A stretch of DNA of 8,701 bases from an uncultured Prevotella sp. Its GTDB lineage: Bacteria; Bacteroidota; Bacteroidia; Bacteroidales; Bacteroidaceae. The notes below the pieces were generated by a model. The model was given only the letters and a program-made list of their open reading frames with translations, was not told the DNA's origin and made no database searches. The stretch is taken from NCBI GenBank assembly GCA_934183135.1, contig CAKPRX010000087.1:1-8701 (forward strand), given 5' to 3'. This document shows positions 1-6,976 of this stretch, one piece after another (the first letter of the stretch is position 1; each line of letters opens with the position of its first letter). Made by a program: the position numbers and the translations under genes.

Positions 1-544
1 GCGTGTACCTGCCACCGAGACACAGGGGCGCATGCACACCAGCGCAGCCACGGTGGCCGTGCTGCCCGAGGCCGACAAATTCGAGGTGAATATCAATGAG
101 GGAGAGATAAAGTGGGATACGTTCCGCTCAAGCGGCGCCGGTGGCCAGAACGTGAACAAGGTAGAGTCAGGAGTACGCTTGCGCTATATGTGGAAGAACC
201 CCAATACCGGCGAGACCGAGGAGATACTCATAGAGTGTACCGAGACACGCGACCAGCCCAAGAACAAGGAGCGCGCACTGGCTCGTCTGCGTACCTTTAT
301 CTACGACAAGGAGCACCAGAAGTACGTCGACGACATTGCCAACCGGCGCAAGTCGCTGGTATCAACCGGCGACCGCAGCGCCAAGATACGTACCTACAAT
401 TTCCCCCAAGGCCGCGTTACCGACCACCGCATCGGCTATACCACCCACGACTTGCAGGGATTTCTCAATGGCAATATCCAGGATATGATAGACGCGCTGA
501 CTGTGGCCGAGAACGCCGAGCGATTGAAAGAGAGCGAACTCTAA
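1..544 (+). CDS. prfA: Peptide chain release factor 1 (RF1), 5'-truncated by the window
   Basis: RF1 recognises UAA and UAG in the ribosomal A site and triggers hydrolysis of peptidyl-tRNA. The window begins inside the gene. The first full codon is at position 2 and 180 residues are visible, about half of a normal RF1 of roughly 360 residues. The fragment opens with RVPATETQGRMHTSA. Its PAT (visible residues 3-5) is the codon-recognition tripeptide that separates RF1 from RF2, which has SPF. The catalytic GGQ loop follows at visible residues 47-49 (SSGAGGQNVNK). The tail, with GDRSAKIRTYNFPQGRVTDHR, is typical of class I bacterial release factors. A short insertion between the GGQ region and IECTETRDQ looks like the Bacteroidota form. 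The frame ends at TAA (542-544). Nothing visible looks broken. Confidence in identity is very high. Confidence 0.97.
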   Translation, partial: RVPATETQGRMHTSAATVAVLPEADKFEVNINEGEIKWDTFRSSGAGGQNVNKVESGVRLRYMWKNPNTGETEEILIECTETRDQPKNKERALARLRTFIYDKEHQKYVDDIANRRKSLVSTGDRSAKIRTYNFPQGRVTDHRIGYTTHDLQGFLNGNIQDMIDALTVAENAERLKESEL

Positions 545-696
545 GCCCAGCAAGCTATGCGCCTCGCCAGGAGCCATCGGCTGAGAACTGACAATACGCA
601 CCCCACGGGCTATGACTACCAGAGCAAGACCAGGTGCTGTAACCCACCAAGGTGACACAAGCATAAAAACCGTACAAGTATATAACAGACACAACA
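545..696 (+). other. Intergenic gap prfA-pyrF, no gene recognised
   Basis: These 152 bases are the longest gap in the window. The pyrF frame closes upstream at a TAA at 664-666, so pyrF cannot start earlier. I see no convincing open frame, no hairpin followed by a T-run, and no clear TAnnTTTG box. The left part is G+C-rich and looks like eroded coding sequence. The last 35 bases are A-rich, as is common before Bacteroidota start codons. Whether pyrF has its own promoter here or is read through from prfA cannot be told from the sequence. Confidence 0.5.
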
Positions 697-1524
697 ATGA
701 ATAAGCAAGAACTGACAAACGAGATATTCAAGAAGAAGACATTCCTCTGTGTGGGTCTGGACACCGACCTCAAGAAGATACCTCAGCACCTGTTGGCGGA
801 GGAAGACCCTATATTTGCCTTCAACAAGGCCATCGTTGACGCCACGGCCCCCTACTGCGTGGCCTACAAACCCAACTTGGCTTTCTACGAAGCCTTTGGT
901 GTCAAGGGCATGATAGCCTTTGAGAAGACCATCCAGTATATCCAGGCCAAATATCCCCACCATTTCATCATAGCCGATGCCAAGCGCGGTGACATAGGCA
1001 ACACATCAGCCATGTACGCCCGAACATTTTTCGAAGAGTACAACCTGGACGCTCTGACCGTGGCCCCATACATGGGCGAGGACAGCGTGACACCATTCTT
1101 GGGCTACGACGGCAAGTGGGTCATTCTGCTGGCACTAACGTCCAACAAGGGTTCGTTAGACTTCCAGATGACAGAAGCCAAAGACGGTATGAAGTTCTTC
1201 GAGAAAGTTCTGAGCAAGAGCCAGAAATGGGGCAGCTGCGAAAACATGATGTACGTAGTAGGTGCCACACAGGGCAGCATGTTCCAGGACATACGCCGTC
1301 TGGCCCCCGACCACTTCCTGCTGGTTCCCGGTGTGGGTGCACAGGGTGGCAGCCTGCAAGAGGTGTGCAAGTATGGCATGACCCGCGACTGCGGACTGCT
1401 CGTCAACTCCTCGCGCGGCATTATCTACGCCTCTACAGGCACCGACTTTGCAGAAGTGGCTGCCCAGAAGGCCCAAGAGCTCCAGACGCAGATGGCTCAC
1501 GAATTGGACAGCATTGAACGATAG
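697..1524 (+). CDS. pyrF: Orotidine-5'-phosphate decarboxylase, long (type 2) form
   Basis: The enzyme decarboxylates OMP to UMP, the last step of de novo pyrimidine synthesis, in the cytosol. The 275-residue product is the long PyrF subfamily found in Bacteroidota, actinobacteria and myxobacteria; the E. coli type is about 245 residues. Visible motifs along the TIM barrel are FLCVGLDTD (residues 16-24), [12 protein letters not shown], and the catalytic [10 protein letters not shown]. In that last motif D94, K96 and D99 form the charged active-site network. Phosphate-binding segments follow: PGVGAQGG (211-218) and [10 protein letters not shown], with R240. The ATG at 697 is the only start in a frame that is open only from 667. 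No Shine-Dalgarno is seen. The gene ends TAG, immediately followed by in-frame TAA. Its last 11 bases are shared with the start of the HD hydrolase gene, suggesting coupled translation. Confidence 0.96.
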   Translation: MNKQELTNEIFKKKTFLCVGLDTDLKKIPQHLLAEEDPIFAFNKAIVDATAPYCVAYKPNLAFYEAFGVKGMIAFEKTIQYIQAKYPHHFIIADAKRGDIGNTSAMYARTFFEEYNLDALTVAPYMGEDSVTPFLGYDGKWVILLALTSNKGSLDFQMTEAKDGMKFFEKVLSKSQKWGSCENMMYVVGATQGSMFQDIRRLAPDHFLLVPGVGAQGGSLQEVCKYGMTRDCGLLVNSSRGIIYASTGTDFAEVAAQKAQELQTQMAHELDSIER

Positions 1525-2734
1525 TAAAATCATAAGCGATCCGGTCTTCGGATTTATCAAGGTACCCCGGGGACTGCTGCTCAGCATCGTGCGGCATCCC
1601 CTGTTCCAACGCCTGACCCGAATCAAGCAGTTGGGACTCACCAGTGTGGTCTACCCAGGCGCGCAGCATACCCGCTTTCAGCACTCGTTGGGAGCGTTTT
1701 GCCTGACGAGCGAGGCTATCCTGTCGCTGACGCTCAAGGGGGTCTTTATCTTTGAGAGCGAAGCCGAAGCTGTACAGGCTGCCATCCTCATGCACGACAT
1801 TGGGCACGGGCCGTTCTCACATGTGTTGGAGAACACCCTCATCCACGGCATATCGCACGAAGATATCTCGCTCATGATGATGAATCAGATAGACCACGAC
1901 CTGGGTGGACAGCTGGCGCTGGCCATCAGCATCTTCAAGGACGAATATCCCAAACGTTTCCTGCATCAGCTCATCAGCAGTCAGCTGGATATGGACCGGC
2001 TGGACTATCTACGACGCGACAGTTTCTTCACCGGTGTAACCGAGGGCAACATCGGCTCGGCCCGCATCATCAAGATGCTCAATGTAGTGGACGACAATCT
2101 GGTGGTAGACTACAAGGGTATCTACTCGATAGAGAACTACCTTACCTCGCGACGGCTCATGTACTGGCAAGTGTATCTACACAAGACCACAGTGGCGTGT
2201 GAGAAACAGCTGATAAGTCTGCTGTCGCGGGCCAAGTACTTAGCCCGCCAGGGCGAACACCTTTTCGCCCCTCCGTCGCTCCAGTACTTTCTGTATAACG
2301 AGGTAGGCCGTGAGCACTTCATGACCCATGACGATGCCCTACACTACTATGAACTACTCGATGACAACGATATATGGTCCAGCATAAAGGTATGGACGAC
2401 CCATAGCGACCCCATCCTGTCGCTGTTGGCCCGTGACCTCATAGAGAGGCGCATCTTCAAAGTAGAGGTTCGCAACGAACCCGTGGAAGAGGCCGAGATA
2501 GCCAAGATACAGCGCACCATAGCCACCCAAATAGGCATAACCTACGAGGAGGCCTCCTATCTGGTTAACGTAAGCACCGTCCAGAAAGACATGTACGACA
2601 TCCACGACGACCACATCTCTATCCTGTACAAGGATGGCAGCATTAAAGACATTACAGAGGCGTCAGAAATACTGAATATATCGCTGTTATCTAAAAAAAT
2701 ACGCAAATATTACCTCTGTTATCAAAGATTCTGA
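1514..2734 (+). CDS. HD-domain phosphohydrolase (dNTPase/SAMHD1-like family), TTG start
   Basis: This is a 406-residue soluble HD-superfamily metal-dependent phosphohydrolase. The HD ligands are in order: H57 in TRFQHS, H94-D95 in [12 protein letters not shown], and D159 within [10 protein letters not shown]. The last motif resembles the metal-site Asp region of SAMHD1-like dNTP triphosphohydrolases. Substrate is unknown; dNTP or another nucleotide is an inference from the family. A frame ATG at 1448 would add 22 Pro/Arg/Trp-rich residues that are only out-of-frame pyrF. The TTG at 1514 gives [15 protein letters not shown], which matches how I recall Bacteroidota homologues beginning (short polar start, then I-x-DPVFGFI). 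It overlaps pyrF by 11 bases. No later ATG precedes the conserved domain; the first is M93. The gene ends TGA, 42 bases before lpxD, and its last codons are A+T-rich and merge into a promoter-like stretch. Confidence 0.9.
   Translation: MNDSKIISDPVFGFIKVPRGLLLSIVRHPLFQRLTRIKQLGLTSVVYPGAQHTRFQHSLGAFCLTSEAILSLTLKGVFIFESEAEAVQAAILMHDIGHGPFSHVLENTLIHGISHEDISLMMMNQIDHDLGGQLALAISIFKDEYPKRFLHQLISSQLDMDRLDYLRRDSFFTGVTEGNIGSARIIKMLNVVDDNLVVDYKGIYSIENYLTSRRLMYWQVYLHKTTVACEKQLISLLSRAKYLARQGEHLFAPPSLQYFLYNEVGREHFMTHDDALHYYELLDDNDIWSSIKVWTTHSDPILSLLARDLIERRIFKVEVRNEPVEEAEIAKIQRTIATQIGITYEEASYLVNVSTVQKDMYDIHDDHISILYKDGSIKDITEASEILNISLLSKKIRKYYLCYQRF
2227..2248. repeat. 22-base imperfect palindrome inside the HD hydrolase gene
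   Basis: The outer arms are GCGGGC (2227-2232) and GCCCGC (2243-2248). The centre contains AAGTACTT (2234-2241). Ten of eleven symmetric pairs match; the only mismatch is 2233/2242. It lies in codons for RAKYLARQG, a stretch that looks conserved in the protein, so chance from codon choice is the default explanation. A DNA-binding-protein site cannot be excluded. Confidence 0.5.
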
Positions 2735-2745
2735 ATTATATTTAG

Positions 2746-2753
2746 TATTTTTG
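2746..2753 (+). promoter_or_regulatory. Candidate Bacteroidota -7 promoter box for lpxD
   Basis: TATTTTTG matches the Bacteroidota sigma-70-type -7 consensus TAnnTTTG exactly. It lies in the A+T-rich junction after the HD hydrolase stop. A start of transcription near 2760 would leave a leader of about 16 bases before the lpxD ATG at 2777. No clean -33 TTG/TTTG is visible at the expected spacing around 2722-2726, so the assignment rests on the -7 box, composition and position. If real, it lets the lipid A genes be transcribed independently of pyrF and the HD gene. Confidence 0.6.
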
Positions 2754-2776
2754 CAAAAATTAATCAACCCATTGGT

Positions 2777-3817
2777 ATGGAATTTACAGCAAAGCAAATA
2801 GCACAATTCATACAAGGAAAGGTAGAGGGAAACGAGGACGCCACCGTGACCACTTTCGCCAAGATAGAGGAGGGCGTTCCTGGAGCTATCTCTTTCTTAG
2901 CCAATCCCAAATATACTCATTATCTTTATACTACACAATCTTCTGTAGTACTGGTAGACAACTCGCTCCAGCTGGACAAGCCCGTAGCCACCACCCTGAT
3001 ACGGGTAGACAACGCCAGAGACTGCGTGGCCAAACTACTGCAACTCTACGAGAGCATGAAGCCCCGCAAGCAGGGTGTAGACAAGCTGGCCTTTATAGCC
3101 ACATCAGCCAAGGTGGGAGCCAATGTGTACATCGGGGCCTTTGCCTATATTGGCGAGAACGCCGTGATAGGTGACGGCTGCCAGATATATCCCAACGCAA
3201 CGATAGGCGACAATGTGGTAATGGGCAAGAACTGTATCATATACCCCAATGCCACTATATACCACGACTGTAAGCTGGGCAACAACGACACCATACACGC
3301 CGGAAGCGTGGTAGGTGCCGACGGCTTCGGGTTTGCCCCCAACGCCGAGACAAACAGCTATGACAAGATACCGCAGATAGGCAATGTTGTGCTCGAAGAC
3401 GACGTGGAGATAGGTGCCAACACCTGCATAGACCGCTCAACCATGGGCAGCACCATTATAAGAAGAGGTGTAAAGTTGGACAACCTGGTACAGATAGCCC
3501 ATAACACCGACATAGGCGAAAATACCGTAATGAGCGCCCAGGTAGGCATCGCCGGCTCTACCAAGGTGGGCCAGTGGTGCATGTTTGGCGGCCAGGTAGG
3601 CATCGCCGGCCACATTACCATCGGCAACAAGGTGTTCTTAGGTGCCCAGTCGGGTGTTCCCGGCAGTCTGAAGGACAATCAGATGCTGATAGGAACCCCG
3701 CCCATGGATCAGCGTTCCTACTTCAAGTCGCAAGCCATCTTCCGCAAACTCCCCGAGATGTACCGCCAGTTGAGCGAGTTGCAGAAAGAGATAGAGGAAC
3801 TAAAGAAACAGAAATAA
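2777..3817 (+). CDS. lpxD: UDP-3-O-(3-hydroxyacyl)glucosamine N-acyltransferase
   Basis: LpxD transfers a 3-hydroxyacyl chain from ACP to the 2-amino group of UDP-3-O-acyl-glucosamine, the third step of lipid A synthesis, in the cytosol. The 346 residues (E. coli about 341) show the expected order. An N-terminal uridine-binding domain (about 1-100) carries ISFLANPKY, with F40, N43 and Y46 aligning by eye to the E. coli uridine-site F43, N46 and Y49. A left-handed beta-helix of hexapeptide repeats spans about 105-305. The general-base His in VQIAHN is H242, and a second conserved His is in AGHITIG (H279). A Lys/Glu-rich C-terminal helix, likely coiled coil, spans about 315-346. [13 protein letters not shown] is a strong LpxD signature. 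The ATG at 2777 has an A+T-rich leader without Shine-Dalgarno. It is the first gene of the lipid A block and sits 51 bases before lpxC/fabZ. Confidence 0.97.
   Translation: MEFTAKQIAQFIQGKVEGNEDATVTTFAKIEEGVPGAISFLANPKYTHYLYTTQSSVVLVDNSLQLDKPVATTLIRVDNARDCVAKLLQLYESMKPRKQGVDKLAFIATSAKVGANVYIGAFAYIGENAVIGDGCQIYPNATIGDNVVMGKNCIIYPNATIYHDCKLGNNDTIHAGSVVGADGFGFAPNAETNSYDKIPQIGNVVLEDDVEIGANTCIDRSTMGSTIIRRGVKLDNLVQIAHNTDIGENTVMSAQVGIAGSTKVGQWCMFGGQVGIAGHITIGNKVFLGAQSGVPGSLKDNQMLIGTPPMDQRSYFKSQAIFRKLPEMYRQLSELQKEIEELKKQK
3538..3610 (+). repeat. 19-base direct repeat within lpxD, one beta-helix coil apart
   Basis: The 19 bases starting CCAGGTAGGC occur identically at 3538-3556 and 3592-3610. The offset is exactly 54 bases, or 18 codons, which is one full three-hexapeptide coil of the beta-helix. 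Both copies encode QVGIAG in the same frame. This fits protein-level repetition plus recent duplication or gene conversion between coils rather than a regulatory DNA repeat. Confidence 0.8.
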
Positions 3818-3837
3818 CAACAGTCGAAAACAAAATA

Positions 3838-3852
3838 TCTCCTGTCAGGAGA
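3838..3852 (+). promoter_or_regulatory. Small hairpin with buried AGGAGA before lpxC/fabZ
   Basis: TCTCCTG-T-CAGGAGA is a perfect inverted repeat, which as RNA gives a 6-bp stem with a 3-base loop. It lies in the 51-base lpxD-lpxC gap and ends 16 bases before the ATG at 3869. The right arm contains AGGAGA, the only Shine-Dalgarno-like string I noticed just upstream of a gene here. It is too far from the ATG for normal use and would be base-paired. No T-run follows, so it is not a classical terminator. It could be an mRNA stability or processing element, or chance. Confidence 0.4.
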
Positions 3853-3868
3853 ACTAACGGTATAAATT

Positions 3869-5260
3869 ATGGACACATCAAAGCAGAGAACCCTCAAAGG
3901 GAGTTTTTCACTCTTTGGAAAAGGATTGCACACGGGACTGAACCTGACCGTAACTTTTAACCCCGCGCCTGAAAACCATGGATACAAGATACAACGCATA
4001 GACTTGGAGAACCACCCCGTCATAGACGCGATAGCCGAGAAAGTTAGCGACACCCAACGCGGCACCGTATTGGCCAGCGGTGACATACGGGTAGGTACCA
4101 TTGAACATGGCATGGCAGCCCTGTATGCCCTCGGCATAGACAACTGTCTGATACAGGTCAACGGCCCGGAATTTCCTATCCTCGACGGCTCGGCCATGAA
4201 GTATGTCGAGAAGATTAAGGAGGTAGGCATACAGGAGCAGAATGCTCCTAAGAACTTCTATGTAATCCGCAAGAAGATAGAAATCAAGGACGACAAGAAC
4301 GGTTCGTGCATCACTATCCTGCCCGATGAGCAGTTTAGCATCACCGCGATGTGTTCCTTCGAGTCCAAGTTTATCAACAGCCAGTTTGCCACCCTCGACA
4401 ACATTGACAACTTTGCCAAAGAGATAGCCCCGGCTCGCACGTTCGTCTTCGTACGTGACATTGTGCCCCTGCTGGAAGCCAATCTGATTAAAGGTGGCGA
4501 CCTGGACAACGCCATCGTCATCTATGAGCGCGAGGTGGCCCAGGAGAAACTCGACCAGCTGGCCGACGTACTCAAGGTTCCCCATATGGATGCCAAGAAG
4601 ATAGGTTATATACAGCACCGCCCATTGATGTGGGAGAACGAGTGTACCCGGCACAAGTTGCTGGACATCATCGGTGACATGGCTCTTATCGGCCGTCCCC
4701 TCAAAGGCAGAATTATAGCCACGCGTCCGGGGCACACGGTAAACAACAAGTTTGCCCGGCTGATGCGCAAAGAAATCAAGCAACATTCCGTTCAGGCTCC
4801 CATATACGACCCGAATGAGACCCCGGTTATGGACAACATACGCATACGCGAGCTGCTGCCTCACCGCTACCCCATGCAACTGGTAGACAAGATTACCTCT
4901 ATCGGCCCAACCAGCATTACCGGTGTAAAGAACGTGACCAGTAACGAGCCTTTCTTTACCGGCCACTTCCCACAGGAGCCTGTAATGCCAGGCGTATTAC
5001 AGATAGAAGCCATGGCACAGTGTGGCGGTCTGCTGGTTCTCAACCAGGTAGAAGAGCCCGAGAGATGGTCAACCTATTTCTTAGGCATCACGGACGTGAA
5101 GTTCCGCCAGAAAGTAGTTCCAGGCGACACGCTACTCTTCCGCGTAGAACTGCTGCATCCGGTACGTCACGGCATCAGTTCCATGAAAGGCTACATGTTC
5201 GTGGGCGACCACGTAGTGTCAGAGGCAACTTTCACAGCACAAATTGTAAAAAACAAATAG
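3869..5260 (+). CDS. lpxC/fabZ: Bifunctional UDP-3-O-acyl-GlcNAc deacetylase / 3-hydroxyacyl-ACP dehydratase
   Basis: This is a 463-residue fusion of two lipid enzymes, the standard arrangement in Bacteroidota. Residues 1 to about 310 are LpxC, the zinc amidase that makes the committed step of lipid A synthesis. GTIEHG gives E79 and zinc ligand H80; RHKLLDIIGD gives zinc ligands H262 and D266; RPGHTVNN gives the acid/base His289. The gap between the first two ligand sites is 182 residues against about 159 in E. coli, so the Bacteroidota form carries extra sequence there. Residues from about 325 to 463 are FabZ, a hot-dog fold dehydratase of (3R)-hydroxyacyl-ACP. LPHRYP (H332 region), catalytic His366 in FFTGHFP and catalytic Glu380 in LQIEAMAQ are all present. 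Both active sites look intact. The ATG at 3869 follows a 51-base gap, and the TAG stop lies one base before the lpxA ATG. The frame would meet TAA two codons after the TAG. Confidence 0.97.
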   Translation: MDTSKQRTLKGSFSLFGKGLHTGLNLTVTFNPAPENHGYKIQRIDLENHPVIDAIAEKVSDTQRGTVLASGDIRVGTIEHGMAALYALGIDNCLIQVNGPEFPILDGSAMKYVEKIKEVGIQEQNAPKNFYVIRKKIEIKDDKNGSCITILPDEQFSITAMCSFESKFINSQFATLDNIDNFAKEIAPARTFVFVRDIVPLLEANLIKGGDLDNAIVIYEREVAQEKLDQLADVLKVPHMDAKKIGYIQHRPLMWENECTRHKLLDIIGDMALIGRPLKGRIIATRPGHTVNNKFARLMRKEIKQHSVQAPIYDPNETPVMDNIRIRELLPHRYPMQLVDKITSIGPTSITGVKNVTSNEPFFTGHFPQEPVMPGVLQIEAMAQCGGLLVLNQVEEPERWSTYFLGITDVKFRQKVVPGDTLLFRVELLHPVRHGISSMKGYMFVGDHVVSEATFTAQIVKNK

Positions 5261-5261
5261 T

Positions 5262-6032
5262 ATGAATAATATCAGCCCCTTAGCATTTGTCCACCCCGAA
5301 GCAAAGTTGGGAGACAACAATACCATCGGCCCATTCTGCTATATTGACAAAAACACTATTCTGGGTGACAACAATGTCCTCCAGAATAGCGTTACCATCA
5401 ATAGCGGTGCCCGCATAGGCAACAACAACGAGATTTTCCCCGGAGCCAGTCTCTCCACCAAGCCCCAGGATCTGAAGTACAGAGGCGAAGAGACTATTTG
5501 TGAAATTGGCGACAACAACAGCATACGCGAGAATGTCACAATATCCAAAGGAACAGCCTCAAAAGGCACCACCATCGTAGGCAATAACAACCTGCTGATG
5601 GAGAACATGCACGTGGCCCACGACTGTGTACTGGGAAACCATCTCATTATAGGCAACTCGACCAAGTTTGCTGGCGAGGTGGTCATTGATGACAACGCCA
5701 TTATCAGTGCCGAAGTGCTATGCCACCAGTTCTGTAAGATAGGTGGCTATGTGATGATACAGGGAGGCTCCCGTTTCAGCCAGGACATTCCACCCTACGT
5801 AATAGTTGGTAAGGAGCCAGTAAGATACGCAGGCATCAACATTATCGGGCTACGCCGCCATGGTTTCAGCAACGAACTTATCGACCTCATCCACAATGCT
5901 TACCGTATTCTCTACTCCAAGGGTATTATGAAAGAGGGCATTGAGGAAATCAAGAAACAGCTCCCCCTTACACCGGAGATACAATATATCATAGACTTCG
6001 TAAGTACATCCAAACGGGGAATAGTCAGGTAA
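5262..6032 (+). CDS. lpxA: UDP-N-acetylglucosamine 3-O-acyltransferase
   Basis: LpxA moves a 3-hydroxyacyl chain from ACP to the 3-OH of UDP-GlcNAc, the first step of lipid A synthesis, in the cytosol. The 256 residues compare with 262 in E. coli. Residues 1 to about 185 are a left-handed beta-helix of hexapeptide repeats with a striking recurring G-(D/N)-N-N turn (GDNN or GNNN, five times). [11 protein letters not shown] contains H117 and the catalytic H120, equivalent by eye to E. coli H122 and H125. STKPQDLKY and [22 protein letters not shown] match the family. [11 protein letters not shown] leads into the C-terminal helical domain with NAYRILY and a final STSKRGIVR. The start is one base after the lpxC/fabZ stop, with no Shine-Dalgarno, so reinitiation or coupling is likely. 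lpxB, which follows lpxA in E. coli, is absent; miaA follows instead. Acyl-chain length preference cannot be read safely from sequence. Confidence 0.97.
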   Translation: MNNISPLAFVHPEAKLGDNNTIGPFCYIDKNTILGDNNVLQNSVTINSGARIGNNNEIFPGASLSTKPQDLKYRGEETICEIGDNNSIRENVTISKGTASKGTTIVGNNNLLMENMHVAHDCVLGNHLIIGNSTKFAGEVVIDDNAIISAEVLCHQFCKIGGYVMIQGGSRFSQDIPPYVIVGKEPVRYAGINIIGLRRHGFSNELIDLIHNAYRILYSKGIMKEGIEEIKKQLPLTPEIQYIIDFVSTSKRGIVR

Positions 6033-6033
6033 C

Positions 6034-6930
6034 ATGGATACACTGGTTGTTGTTCTTGGGCCAACCTCAGTGGGGAAAACCGAGGCCAGCCTGCGCATAG
6101 CCGAACATCTGGGCGTTCCTATCATCAATGCCGATTCCAGGCAAATCTTTGCTGAACTGCCCATCGGGACGGCTGCGCCAACCCATGAACAACAACTCCG
6201 TGTACGCCATTATTTTGTCGGTACTCACCAGCTGACCGACTACTATAGTGCCTCGGTTTACGAGAGCGAGGTAATGGCCCTGCTCGGCCAGCTATTCCAG
6301 ACAAGCCATGTAGCACTGCTCTCCGGGGGAAGTATGATGTATATCGATGCTGTATGCAATGGCATCGATGAAATACCAACGGTAGACGACACAACCCGCG
6401 CACTGATGAAACAACGTCTGGAGACCGAGGGGCTGCCTGCCCTGGTCAACGAGCTAAAAGAGATGGACCCAGAGCACTACGAGATAGTAGACAGGAATAA
6501 TCCACGGCGCGTAATCCACGCTTTAGAGATATGCCACATGACCGGCAAGACCTACACCTCATTCCGCACCAACACCAAGAAACAACGCCCCTTCAACATA
6601 CTCAAGATAGGACTCAACCGCGACCGCAGCGAACTGTATGGCCGCATCAACCGGAGGGTCTTGGAGATGATGGATCAGGGACTGGAGGAAGAGGCCCGCA
6701 AGTGCTACCCGCTTAAAGGACTCAACTCGCTCAACACCGTAGGCTACAAAGAGCTGTTTGACTACTTCGACCAAGCGATCTCTAAGGAAGAAGCCATCAG
6801 ACGCATCCAGTCTAATACCCGCAGGTACATGCGTAAGCAGCTCACCTGGTTCAAGAGAGACCCAGACATACACTGGTTCCACCCAGACAACATTACAGAA
6901 ATTACCAATTATATCGATAACAACGTTTAG
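6034..6930 (+). CDS. miaA: tRNA dimethylallyltransferase (tRNA A37 isopentenyltransferase)
   Basis: MiaA transfers a dimethylallyl group to N6 of A37 in tRNAs reading UNN codons, which improves decoding. The 298 residues are within the usual 300-residue range. The P-loop is GPTSVGKT (residues 9-16), followed by INADSRQ (D34, S35, Q37), which corresponds to the substrate-binding DS-x-Q segment. Other family motifs are [29 protein letters not shown], the TGKTYTSFR segment, NTVGYKELF, and the basic [16 protein letters not shown] near the C terminus, which contacts tRNA and pyrophosphate. All expected motifs are present. The ATG is one base after the lpxA stop (TAA-C-ATG), so the gene is almost certainly cotranscribed with the lipid A genes. 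It ends TAG, 46 bases before the PBP1A gene. The functional link to lipid A is probably only operon convenience. Confidence 0.97.
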   Translation: MDTLVVVLGPTSVGKTEASLRIAEHLGVPIINADSRQIFAELPIGTAAPTHEQQLRVRHYFVGTHQLTDYYSASVYESEVMALLGQLFQTSHVALLSGGSMMYIDAVCNGIDEIPTVDDTTRALMKQRLETEGLPALVNELKEMDPEHYEIVDRNNPRRVIHALEICHMTGKTYTSFRTNTKKQRPFNILKIGLNRDRSELYGRINRRVLEMMDQGLEEEARKCYPLKGLNSLNTVGYKELFDYFDQAISKEEAIRRIQSNTRRYMRKQLTWFKRDPDIHWFHPDNITEITNYIDNNV

Positions 6931-6946
6931 AGCAAACGTACATATA

Positions 6947-6954
6947 TACGATTG
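6947..6954 (+). promoter_or_regulatory. Weak candidate -7 box before the PBP1A gene
   Basis: TACGATTG matches TAnnTTTG with one mismatch. It ends 22 bases before the ATG at 6977, almost the same spacing as the stronger box before lpxD (23 bases). The only -33-like string is GTTT at 6925-6928, which is poor. A 46-base gap after a run of one-base gaps makes an internal promoter plausible, but the match is weak. Confidence 0.3.
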
Positions 6955-6976
6955 CAGAACGACAACAACTCATATT

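Noticed and set aside
112..591. Plus-strand frame overlapping prfA and running into the gap
   Set aside because: The product is Arg/Pro/Gln-rich and lies out of frame with the conserved RF1 sequence. It does not support a gene in the prfA-pyrF gap.
664..696. Promoter box immediately before pyrF
   Set aside because: The stretch is A-rich but no match to TAnnTTTG is present at a sensible distance.
1448..1513. ATG at 1448 as start of the HD hydrolase
   Set aside because: The added residues are out-of-frame pyrF sequence with no family similarity. TTG at 1514 restores the expected N terminus.
3838..3852. Intrinsic terminator between lpxD and lpxC/fabZ
   Set aside because: The hairpin is short and no T-run follows. 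The flanking genes belong to one pathway and are probably cotranscribed.
3908..4966. Long open frame (352 codons) on the minus strand opposite lpxC/fabZ
   Set aside because: It mirrors the codon pattern of an unmistakable plus-strand gene with both active sites intact. Its product shows no recognisable motif and no promoter is seen for it.
6758..6976. Upstream ATG at 6758 as start of the PBP1A gene
   Set aside because: It lies deep inside miaA. The residues before 6977 have no PBP character, while those after give the expected basic N terminus and membrane anchor.
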